Part shown: positions 1 to 5,044 of the stretch, piece by piece
Position numbering within the stretch: the first letter of the stretch is position 1
How the letters are laid out: the number at the start of each line of letters is the position of its first letter
Source: DATBMY01 sp036554605
Lineage (GTDB): Bacteria > Acidobacteriota > Blastocatellia > UBA7656
Direction of reading: 5' to 3'
DNA length: 5,044 nucleotides
NCBI GenBank assembly: GCA_036554605.1
Contig: DATBMY010000089.1
Coordinates: 1 to 5,044 of the forward strand
Program-made: the position numbers and the translations under genes
The notes under the pieces: model-generated
Databases searched by the model: none
What the model saw: only the letters and a program-made list of their open reading frames with translations
Told to the model about the DNA's origin: nothing

Positions 1-111
1 AGGCAAGGGCTTGCGGATGCCGCTGGCGAATTTCGACTTGGCCCGGCCCTGTATCTGAAGCAAGCGTTCCTGCCGGCCGCCAACGACTGGCTTGCCTACA
101 GGCTCGTTCGG
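1..111 (+). other. Left-edge sequence, possible 3' end of an upstream gene
   Basis: No complete gene lies here. Two readings compete. In frame 2 (codons from position 2) there is an open stretch ending in TGA at 56-58, and nearly all its codons end in G or C, as expected for coding DNA in this GC-rich genome; it could be the last 18 codons of an upstream gene. In frame 1, the frame of the following TonB-like gene, there is no stop back to the window edge, so that gene could begin further upstream. Third-position G+C is mediocre in frame 1 before about position 58 and high after it, which favours an upstream gene ending at 58 and a new gene starting shortly after. No ATG, GTG or TTG occurs in frame 1 between 58 and 111. 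I saw no convincing promoter. Confidence 0.3.
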
Positions 112-1152
112 ATGATCGCGCTATCGCTTCGCCATCCCTTCCAGGTGTTATCCGGCATATTTTCATCCGGCTTCGTGGAGCCGGGCTTCATAAACCCCGA
201 CGCCGCCCGTAGCCGCACTTTTATCTCCAGGCGCAAGAAGTTTGAGGCGACGCTCGCCGTTTCGGGAGTTGTGCACTTCATAGTGCTCGCGGCGCTCTTC
301 GTTTATTCGATCATCGCGCCCTTTATGGGCTGGCGAGTAGTCGATAAGCCTTACGGCACTTATAAACGCGCCCGCATAATCAAACCGCTTTACCTGCCTG
401 CTCATGCCTTAACGCCGGTGCCCGCCGACCCGCTGCCGCTCGACGTCGCTCAGGTCGAAGAAGAGAGACGGCGGCGCGAGCGCGAAGAGGAACGCAGGCG
501 CAGAGCCGAAGAAGAGAGAAAGCGCAGGGAAGAGCAGGCCCGGCGCGAGGCCGAGCTTGCCAGGGCGGCCGAGAAGCAGGAGACGCCCGCCGCCAATGCC
601 GAAGAGAAGAAGGAGGAAGAGCCGGGCAAGTACGGCGAGTTCAACGAGCGCGCCATAAAAGATCTCATAGGCGAGGTCTATGAGCTTTTCACCTCGGGCC
701 GGGCGCAGCTTAAGAACGAAGAGTTTTCGGTGGTCATATCGTTCAAGATAAATCGCGACGGGTCGCTTAGTAATTTGAACATGGTAAAGTCATCCGGCGA
801 TGCGATTATTGACGAATACGCGATGAAACTCCTGTGGCTTCTTGGCAAATCGAACGCCGTTGGGCCGCTACATCAGTTCAGCTCCAACACGATCAGCTTC
901 GATCTTACGAAAGATATCGCGGAGCTGAAGATAGTCGGGTTCGCGCCTTCAGCGCAGATGGCCAGTCAGAAGGCGAGCGAGCTGAAAAACCTTATATGGC
1001 TGGCGGGCCTCGCTCAGCAGAACCAGGATGCCAAGGAGCTGATGAGAAATACGCGGATCAGAAGCGAAGAGAACCGCCTGATAGTGAACCTCGCCGTATC
1101 GCGCGAGCGCGCCGACTCGATGATGCGCGCCACGTACGAGAAGAAACCGTAA
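112..1152 (+). CDS. TonB/TolA-family energy transducer with charged coiled-coil stalk
   Basis: The predicted 346-residue protein spans the inner membrane and projects into the periplasm; proteins of this type transmit proton-motive force energy to the outer membrane. Residues 1-45 are a basic N-terminal stretch. A hydrophobic segment at about 46-70 (around VVHFIVLAALFVYSII) is the single membrane anchor. Residues 101-110 are proline-rich, and about 114-170 form a Glu/Arg/Lys/Ala-rich helix like the TolA stalk rather than the Pro-Lys stalk of classical TonB. Residues about 185-268 resemble the TonB/TolA C-terminal domain (ISFKINRDGSL, then VKSSGDAIIDEYA). About 70 residues after it (277-346) form a separate alpha/beta-looking tail of unassigned function. 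The ATG at 112 has only a weak upstream AGG (100-102), and the frame stays open to the window edge, so the start is uncertain. The glycosylase gene follows after 7 nt, suggesting co-transcription. No ExbB/ExbD genes or receptor are visible, so the partner is unknown. Confidence 0.75.
   Translation: MIALSLRHPFQVLSGIFSSGFVEPGFINPDAARSRTFISRRKKFEATLAVSGVVHFIVLAALFVYSIIAPFMGWRVVDKPYGTYKRARIIKPLYLPAHALTPVPADPLPLDVAQVEEERRRREREEERRRRAEEERKRREEQARREAELARAAEKQETPAANAEEKKEEEPGKYGEFNERAIKDLIGEVYELFTSGRAQLKNEEFSVVISFKINRDGSLSNLNMVKSSGDAIIDEYAMKLLWLLGKSNAVGPLHQFSSNTISFDLTKDIAELKIVGFAPSAQMASQKASELKNLIWLAGLAQQNQDAKELMRNTRIRSEENRLIVNLAVSRERADSMMRATYEKKP
457..621 (+). repeat. Low-complexity purine-rich tract encoding Glu/Arg coiled coil
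   Basis: The plus strand here is an irregular run of GAA/GAG, CGC/CGG/AGG/AGA and AAG codons, giving a protein segment (residues about 116-170 of the TonB-like gene) made mostly of Glu, Arg, Lys and Ala in blocks such as EEERRRREREEERRRRAEEE. It is a degenerate, not exact, repeat. Such a segment is expected to form a long single helix or coiled coil spanning part of the periplasm. The internal similarity makes it prone to length variation between strains. Confidence 0.6.
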
Positions 1153-1159
1153 GCGGGAT

Positions 1160-1948
1160 ATGCCCGAGCTGCCCGAAGTTGAAAACCGCCTGATATACTT
1201 CCGCCGCGAGGCGCTTGGCCAGCGAGTCGAGCGCGTCATAATTACCGCGCCTAACATGATCAAGCAGGCGAGCGCGCGCGCCTTTGCGAGCGCCTTGCGC
1301 GGGCGAAGGTTTGCCGGGGCAGAGCGCCGCGGCAAATACCTCATCGTCACGCTCGACAATGACCGCTTGCTCATACTCCACTTCGGCATGGGAGGCGACC
1401 TGCTGGTTTATCGCGACCCTCGCGAGCGGCCCCCCTTCACCCGCATCGAGTTCATCTTTGAAAGCGGGCGGCGAATGGCTTTCACCTGCCCGCGCAAAAT
1501 CTGCCGCGTGATGCTTGTCGACAGCCTTATGGACGTGCCGGCGCTGAATCAGATGGGGCGCGAGCCGCTCGATAAAGCATTCAGCCTCGCATATCTTGAG
1601 CTGGTGATCGAAGAGAGCCCGGCGCGCCAGATAAAGCCGCTCATCATGGATCAGAAAAAGATAGCGGGCGTCGGAAACATCTACGCCGATGAGGTGCTGT
1701 TTGCCGCGAGGGTGCGCCCCGACCGGCGCGCCGGGAGTTTAACCGAAGAAGAGATCAAGCGCGTGCACCGCGAGGTCAGGCGAGTTCTGAGGCTGGCGAT
1801 AAAGACCGGCGGCGACGAGAATTTCCCTTCGGACTTTCTCGTATCGCGCTCGCATCGCGCCGCCGCATGTAAGGTGTGCGGCGCGGCTATAGAAAAGAAG
1901 AGCCTCGCCGGGCGCACGGCCTATTTCTGCCCGCGCTGTCAGGCTTGA
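1160..1948 (+). CDS. mutM: Fpg/Nei-family DNA glycosylase/AP lyase
   Basis: This base-excision repair enzyme removes oxidised purines such as 8-oxoguanine and formamidopyrimidines and cuts the resulting abasic site. The 262 residues are close to the usual length of about 270. The start is fixed by the N-terminal MPELPEVE, whose Pro2 is the Schiff-base nucleophile and Glu3 the acid. Other family marks are Lys59 in RRGKYL, Met77 in HFGMGG, Asn173 in GVGNIYADE, Arg252, and a C-terminal zinc finger with Cys237, Cys240, Cys257 and Cys260 (CxxC-x16-CxxC). The loop that is DPRRFG in E. coli MutM reads CPRKIC (110-115), so the void-filling Phe is Ile and two extra Cys are present; QRKLG-type loops occur in a divergent Fpg subfamily to which this protein looks closest. 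Substrate range may therefore differ from classical MutM. The gene starts 7 nt after the TonB-like stop with only a weak purine-rich site (GCGGGA), so translation is probably coupled. It converges on the next gene with a 9-nt gap and no obvious terminator. Confidence 0.93.
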   Translation: MPELPEVENRLIYFRREALGQRVERVIITAPNMIKQASARAFASALRGRRFAGAERRGKYLIVTLDNDRLLILHFGMGGDLLVYRDPRERPPFTRIEFIFESGRRMAFTCPRKICRVMLVDSLMDVPALNQMGREPLDKAFSLAYLELVIEESPARQIKPLIMDQKKIAGVGNIYADEVLFAARVRPDRRAGSLTEEEIKRVHREVRRVLRLAIKTGGDENFPSDFLVSRSHRAAACKVCGAAIEKKSLAGRTAYFCPRCQA

Positions 1949-1957
1949 CGGGAACTC

Positions 1958-3418
1958 TCACTTGCCTTTGTCCGGCATCATCTGAAGCGACGTTAGCACA
2001 TACTCAGCGTCGACGGATTTGCCGCGCACCGGGACTCCGAGTTGCGGGTGCAGCCACCACTCGCAGGAGCCCGCGCCCGCTTTGCGCACAACATGCCGCG
2101 CGCGAAACTGCCCGGCCGGGACCCTGGCCTGCTCGTCGCCAAGCGCTTCGTCGCTTACATCAACGAGCGCGCCCATGGCCTCGTCGAAGCGCGCCGGGGC
2201 AATATAGCCGGTATGCTTCCCATCTCCGGCTTGCGACCAGCCGCGCGCGGCGATGGCGGGCGAAGAGAGCAGGAACCTCTCGGGTATCTCTACCGTCTGC
2301 GTGATGACGCCGGTCACGCTCCCGCGCATCCTTGCCGTCATCGTGTGCGCGTCGACGTTGTATCTGACGCGTATGCGCTCTACGCCGCGCCTCTTCGTTA
2401 TCTCGACAAACGTGGGCCGGTGTCGCGCATCCGTCTGGTGAAAAACTTCCGTAGCAATATCGCCTTCGCTTATTCGGCTGTGCAGCAGGTATCCGCCTTC
2501 CTGCGTGTTGTAAAGGTCCCATTCTTCAGTAGCCCGCTCGCGCCCCTCGCGGTCGCGATATGAGTAAGCACCGCTGGCAATCTTTGGCCCGCGCTTCCAT
2601 TGCCCCCTGTGGTCGTTCGGTTTTCCCGCAAGGATGGCCGCAAGGTCTTCCTCTATCGTCGAAGCCGCTGGCGTCTCGACCACCCGGCCTATCTCGCGCC
2701 CAACGCGCTCGACTATTACCGTCGGCACGTTCGTTATGGCGAGCGGCTGCACCTTTGCCACGGGCTCGCGAAACTGGTTGTCGATGCCTATAAGAGCAAG
2801 CTCGATTCTATTGTTGCCCGCCGTTTTGAGCGCCTTCAAGAGTCGAGGGACGTAGTTCTTGCTGTCCGGGCACCAGGTGCCGTAAACGAGCGTCAACTTC
2901 GCCCCATCGCTAAAAGATTTGAGCGATGCGACAGCGCCCGCGCTCGGGGTGTAATTCTCCATGATCGCGCGCCAGACCGGGACCGTTTCCCAGAGGTTTT
3001 CAATCGTCATATCGCCCACCTGTCCCGGATGCGAGCGTATCAGCACGGGCTTGCCGTCGAGCGCGAAGAAATAGACCGGCCCGTCGACGCGCGTGAACCG
3101 CGCGAGCGTGTTTGCGCCGAGCTCGCCCGTGGAGGTGGCCGATGTGCGGTCGGCCGAAAACTTGAAGGCCTCTTTCGCGACCGCGATAACAGTTTGCTGC
3201 GATATGTCCAGGATCAATGCTCGTTCAAATCGCGGCGAGATCAAGGCAAGTCGCGACGGGTTATCTGAAGTGAGCACCTGGGCGGCGCGATCGATCTCAT
3301 TATCTATGTAAACATCGCGAGTCGAATCTCTCCAGTTAATCGCGCCCTGGCCGGCGCTGGCCGGGGCGAGCGGAACAATCATATATGTCAATATGAGAGT
3401 TAGAATCTTGATCTTCAT
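1958..3418 (-). CDS. Secreted mono-cysteine thioredoxin-like protein with C-terminal DUF3108-like domain
   Basis: The 486-residue protein begins with a clear signal peptide (basic MKIK, hydrophobic core, likely cut after APASA at residue 22), so it should act in the periplasm or outside. Residues about 25-160 are an unrecognised N-terminal region. Residues about 165-265 match a thioredoxin fold: strand TLVYG, active-site motif TWCPDSK (Cys183, Ser186), a helix with VPRLLKAL, the cis-proline loop NVPTVIV (Pro232), and GREIGRVVETP followed by a helix. The second active-site Cys is Ser, so ordinary CxxC dithiol exchange is not possible; WCxDS variants are, from family knowledge, a recurring subtype in Bacteroidetes and Acidobacteria. 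Residues about 283-480 are beta-rich, with a VPAGQFRARHV...WWLHPQLGVPVR pattern resembling DUF3108-type domains. The only other cysteine is Cys452, in this domain. A strong Shine-Dalgarno site and an extended -10 promoter precede the ATG. Exact role unknown; thiol redox or cell-envelope function is an inference. Confidence 0.85.
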   Translation of the reverse strand: MKIKILTLILTYMIVPLAPASAGQGAINWRDSTRDVYIDNEIDRAAQVLTSDNPSRLALISPRFERALILDISQQTVIAVAKEAFKFSADRTSATSTGELGANTLARFTRVDGPVYFFALDGKPVLIRSHPGQVGDMTIENLWETVPVWRAIMENYTPSAGAVASLKSFSDGAKLTLVYGTWCPDSKNYVPRLLKALKTAGNNRIELALIGIDNQFREPVAKVQPLAITNVPTVIVERVGREIGRVVETPAASTIEEDLAAILAGKPNDHRGQWKRGPKIASGAYSYRDREGRERATEEWDLYNTQEGGYLLHSRISEGDIATEVFHQTDARHRPTFVEITKRRGVERIRVRYNVDAHTMTARMRGSVTGVITQTVEIPERFLLSSPAIAARGWSQAGDGKHTGYIAPARFDEAMGALVDVSDEALGDEQARVPAGQFRARHVVRKAGAGSCEWWLHPQLGVPVRGKSVDAEYVLTSLQMMPDKGK

Positions 3419-3423
3419 AGAGG

Positions 3424-3429
3424 CTCCTT
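3424..3429 (-). promoter_or_regulatory. Shine-Dalgarno site of the thioredoxin-like gene
   Basis: On the minus strand the sequence reads AAGGAG, followed by 5 nt (CCTCT) and then the ATG at 3418-3416. This near-perfect site at standard spacing fixes the start and agrees with the signal peptide beginning there. Confidence 0.85.
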
Positions 3430-3450
3430 TCCCAGAGGCAGGCGAGAGTG

Positions 3451-3479
3451 ATTATCGCACACCCGTCGTCAAAGCTTAA
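3451..3479 (-). promoter_or_regulatory. Predicted sigma70-type promoter of the thioredoxin-like gene (extended -10)
   Basis: Reading the minus strand, TTAAGC (3479-3474) lies 17 nt before GATAAT (3456-3451). The -10 matches the consensus at 5 of 6 positions and is preceded directly by TGC (3459-3457), an extended -10 TGn element that can offset the weak -35 (3 of 6). Transcription would start near 3444, giving a leader of about 26 nt that holds the AAGGAG ribosome site. The call is pattern-based only; the host's consensus is not known from this window. Confidence 0.5.
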
Positions 3480-3481
3480 CG

Positions 3482-3499
3482 CCGGCCCGCGCGCGCCGG
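3482..3499. repeat. G+C-rich inverted repeat between the divergent promoters
   Basis: CCGGC (3482-3486) and GCCGG (3495-3499) form a perfect 5-bp inverted repeat around an 8-nt CG-alternating centre. It lies in the gap between the two predicted -35 elements (3479 and 3516), a place where a regulator shared by both genes could bind. It has no following T-run on either strand, so it does not look like an intrinsic terminator. In GC-rich DNA a repeat this short can arise by chance. Confidence 0.35.
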
Positions 3500-3515
3500 T
3501 TACACTCTTTGCGCC

Positions 3516-3544
3516 TTGATGCTCTCTCTCAAGCAGTCTAAGAT
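3516..3544 (+). promoter_or_regulatory. Predicted sigma70-type promoter of the M48 protease gene
   Basis: TTGATG (3516-3521) is followed after exactly 17 nt by TAAGAT (3539-3544); each box matches the E. coli consensus at 4 of 6 positions. Transcription would start near 3551 and give a leader of about 38 nt before the ATG at 3589. The pyrimidine tract CTCTCTCTC sits in the spacer. Support is the pattern and its position only. Confidence 0.5.
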
Positions 3545-3575
3545 TCAAGCGTCACAAGTACCGTCTCCGTCAGGT

Positions 3576-3582
3576 GGAAGGA
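3576..3582 (+). promoter_or_regulatory. Shine-Dalgarno site that sets the M48 protease start
   Basis: GGAAGGA lies 6 nt upstream of the ATG at 3589. An in-frame GTG at 3574 would add five residues (VEGIF) but overlaps this site and has no good ribosome site of its own, so ATG 3589 is preferred. Confidence 0.75.
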
Positions 3583-3588
3583 ATATTC

Positions 3589-4587
3589 ATGTTCAAACAA
3601 AGAGATGCGGCAATCTTTTTGACCTTGCTCGTCCTGACTTTCAATCTCGCCTGTGGGGGAGCGGGCGTCGGCCCGGCCAATGTCGGCACCGCGAATTCTA
3701 ACTCGGCGGGCGGAGCCGGGTCGCAGGCGAGCAGGCAGGCCGGGTGGCCTGAAGGCAGCGCCCGGCCGCGCGCCGCGCAGCGCTTCGAACCGGGGTTTAA
3801 CCTCTTCGAGCCAGCGCAGGATATAGAGTTCGGCAAGCAGGTCTCCGAACAGATGACCCGCGACGTGAAGCTGGTCGAGGATCAAGCGATCGTCAATTAC
3901 GTTCGCGCGCTCGGCGCGCGCCTTGCGGCCCAGGCGCCCGGCCACGCTTTCCCATACGAGTTTCAGGTCCTTGCCTCGCGAGAGATAAACGCTTTCGCGC
4001 TGCCGGGCGGGAAGATATACATCTGCGGGGGCGCGATAGAGGCGGCGCGAAGCGAGGGCGAGCTTGCCGGAATCATCGCGCACGAGATAGCGCACGTAGC
4101 TCTTCGCCACGGGACTAATCAGGCGTCGAAGGCATACCTGGCTCAGATGGGATTGGACGCGCTTTCGGGGCTCGCGGGCCAGGCCGCTCCCGAAGTCGGC
4201 GAGCTGATAAGCGCGATAGGCGGCGCGGGCGCAAACCTTGTCTTCTTGAAATTCGGGCGCGACGCCGAATCGGAAGCCGACATCGAAGGCGCGGCTATAA
4301 TGGCGGCGGCCGGATATGACCCGTCGGATATGGCGAACTTTTTCGAGCTGCTTCAAGACAAAGGGTCCGCCGTCGATGAATTCTTTAGCGATCACCCGAA
4401 CCCTAGCAACCGCATGGTGGCAATCGTTGAAGCGGCGCGAACGATACCCGTGGCTCCGAACCCCATACGCACGTCCGAAGAGTTCAAGCAGACGAAGACT
4501 CAGGTGGCGGCGATGGCCGAAAGCTGGCCCCGCGAATTGACTATAAAGATCGAGGAGCGGTCGGGCAGGCGCGCGCGTCAGCGTTGA
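3589..4587 (+). CDS. M48-family zinc metalloprotease, predicted lipoprotein
   Basis: This is a zinc-dependent endopeptidase of the M48 type, likely anchored by lipid in the periplasm and related to BepA/LoiP-like envelope quality-control proteases. Counting from ATG 3589 (332 residues): residues 1-21 are a short signal with positive charge and a hydrophobic core, and Cys22 is the likely lipidated residue. The lipobox is weak (NLAC, with Leu at -2 instead of -3). Residues 23-65 are a Gly/Ala/Asn/Ser-rich flexible linker. The catalytic domain covers about 70-285: INAFALPGG (133-141), zinc motif HEIAH with His165, Glu166 and His169, third ligand Glu227 in ESEAD, AGYDP (241-245) and the conserved DHPNPSNRM (268-276). 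No TPR repeats follow, unlike BepA. The last 45 residues are charged and probably disordered. The gene has its own promoter and ribosome site and is divergent from the thioredoxin-like gene; a shared role in envelope stress is an inference. It converges on the ABC ATPase gene with a 7-nt gap. Confidence 0.92.
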   Translation: MFKQRDAAIFLTLLVLTFNLACGGAGVGPANVGTANSNSAGGAGSQASRQAGWPEGSARPRAAQRFEPGFNLFEPAQDIEFGKQVSEQMTRDVKLVEDQAIVNYVRALGARLAAQAPGHAFPYEFQVLASREINAFALPGGKIYICGGAIEAARSEGELAGIIAHEIAHVALRHGTNQASKAYLAQMGLDALSGLAGQAAPEVGELISAIGGAGANLVFLKFGRDAESEADIEGAAIMAAAGYDPSDMANFFELLQDKGSAVDEFFSDHPNPSNRMVAIVEAARTIPVAPNPIRTSEEFKQTKTQVAAMAESWPRELTIKIEERSGRRARQR

Positions 4588-4594
4588 TATCTTT

Positions 4595-5044
4595 TCAACC
4601 GACGAGGTGAAAGAAGACGTCTTCGAACGGCTCTTCGGGCATGCCGGTCTGAAGCCTTAGCTCGCCGGGCGTGCCCTCCGCGATAAGCTTTCCAAGCCTG
4701 AGCATCCCCACGCGGTCGCTCACGCGCTCGACGAAGCTCATGACATGCGACGAGACAAGGACGGCGCGGTTGCGGTCGCGCTCATCTTTTATCCTCAATC
4801 GCAGCTTTCGCATCATCTCGACGTCAAGCCCGTTTAGCGGCTCGTCCAGTATGAGCACGTCGGGCGAGCCGAGCATCGCCGCCGCAAGGCCGAGCTTCTT
4901 GCGCATGCCGAGCGAATAGCCGCCTACGAGCTTGCCGGCCGCGTGCGCGATCTCAAAGAAAGCCAGCTCCTCGGGTATCTGCGCCGGGTCCGCGTCCTTC
5001 AGGCCCGCGACCAGCCTCAGGTATTCGCCGCCCGTGAGCCGCTC
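4595..5044 (-). CDS. ABC transporter ATP-binding protein, C-terminal part (cut by window edge)
   Basis: The last 149 residues of an ABC ATPase are visible; the Walker A and Q-loop lie beyond the right edge. From the edge inward: ERLTGGEYLRLVAGL, the segment that usually follows the Q-loop; signature motif YSLGMRKK (residues 43-50 of the visible part), a common variant of LSGGQ in exporter-type ATPases; Walker B VLILDEP (63-69) with the catalytic Glu68; D-loop NGLD (71-74); and H-loop His100 in VLVSSH. After GKLIAEGTPGEL the protein ends with a short tail, FEDVFFHLVG. The YSxGMRxK signature and the short tail fit the ATPases that pair with ABC-2 type permeases, but the substrate cannot be told. 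An ATG at 4906 lies inside the conserved signature and is not the true start, since the frame is open and conserved up to the window edge. Partner permease genes would be expected outside the window. Confidence 0.92.
   Translation of the reverse strand, partial: ERLTGGEYLRLVAGLKDADPAQIPEELAFFEIAHAAGKLVGGYSLGMRKKLGLAAAMLGSPDVLILDEPLNGLDVEMMRKLRLRIKDERDRNRAVLVSSHVMSFVERVSDRVGMLRLGKLIAEGTPGELRLQTGMPEEPFEDVFFHLVG

Noticed and set aside
949..1389. Minus-strand frames across the junction of the TonB-like and glycosylase genes
   Set aside because: They run across two well-supported plus-strand genes, and their products show only low-complexity Arg/Ser/Ala composition.
1940..1970. Possible bidirectional terminator between the convergent glycosylase and thioredoxin-like genes
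   Set aside because: Only a 4-bp GTCA/TGAC symmetry is present, with no stable stem and no T-run.
2042..3268. Plus-strand open frames (2042-2563 and 2600-3268) opposite the thioredoxin-like gene
   Set aside because: The minus strand has a signal peptide, thioredoxin motif, ribosome site and promoter. The plus-strand products are Arg/Ala-rich with no domain and no ribosome site.
3336..3548. Minus-strand frame of 70 codons spanning the divergent leader
   Set aside because: It overlaps the start of the thioredoxin-like gene and its promoter in another frame, has no ribosome site and no recognisable product.
3538..4395. Long minus-strand open frame of 285 codons opposite the M48 protease gene
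   Set aside because: It is antisense to a gene with full M48 motifs. Its protein is Arg-rich and has no recognisable domain. Long antisense frames are common in GC-rich DNA.
4613..4624. Perfect 12-bp palindrome GAAGACGTCTTC
   Set aside because: It lies inside the conserved C-terminal coding part of the ABC ATPase (EDVFF) and has no loop or T-run. Best explained by coding sequence.
4904..4906. ATG at 4906 (minus strand) as the start of the ABC ATPase gene
   Set aside because: It is the Met of the ABC signature YSLGMRKK. Conserved ABC sequence continues upstream to the window edge without a stop.
1..5044. CRISPR array, insertion sequence, tRNA, rRNA, toxin-antitoxin or phage-defence genes
   Set aside because: No spaced direct repeats, terminal inverted repeats, transposase motifs, tRNA-like cloverleaf sequence or defence-type proteins were seen. 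The window looks like ordinary chromosome.

Overview
The window is GC-rich, gene-dense bacterial chromosome and probably comes from an Acidobacteriota relative, with class Blastocatellia the best guess. Four things point that way: an M48 lipoprotein with an Asn/Ser/Gly/Ala linker after its lipid cysteine, a TonB-like protein with a long charged stalk, a secreted mono-cysteine thioredoxin-like protein with a C-terminal DUF3108-like part, and heavy use of ATA for isoleucine despite high GC. This placement is an inference from protein style; no rRNA or other marker gene is present.

Layout. (1) Positions 1-111 are the left edge: no complete gene, possibly the tail of an upstream gene ending in TGA at 56-58. 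(2) A plus-strand pair: a TonB/TolA-type envelope protein (112-1152) and, 7 nt later, a Fpg/Nei-family DNA glycosylase (1160-1948). (3) A minus-strand exported protein of 486 residues (1958-3418) that meets the glycosylase tail to tail with only 9 nt between stops. It carries a thioredoxin fold with a WCPDS motif, and a beta-rich C-terminal domain. (4) A 170-nt divergent intergenic region (3419-3588) with a plausible sigma70-type promoter in each direction, a G+C-rich inverted repeat between them, and clear Shine-Dalgarno sites for both genes. (5) An M48 metalloprotease lipoprotein on the plus strand (3589-4587). (6) The 3' part of an ABC transporter ATPase on the minus strand (4595-5044, running off the right edge), convergent with the protease with 7 nt between stops.

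How the genes relate. Three of the five genes act at or outside the cytoplasmic membrane: the TonB-like transducer, the secreted thioredoxin-like protein and the M48 lipoprotein. Together they suggest an envelope maintenance and redox/proteolysis neighbourhood. The only gene pair whose spacing suggests an operon is the TonB-like gene with the glycosylase, and no functional link between those two is evident. The thioredoxin-like and protease genes share a divergent control region and may be co-regulated. I see no mobile element, CRISPR array, tRNA, rRNA or riboswitch. I do not see strong evidence for a new multi-gene system. The most unusual items are protein-level: the mono-cysteine thioredoxin fusion, the TolA-stalk TonB protein with an extra C-terminal module, and the altered void-filling loop of the glycosylase.
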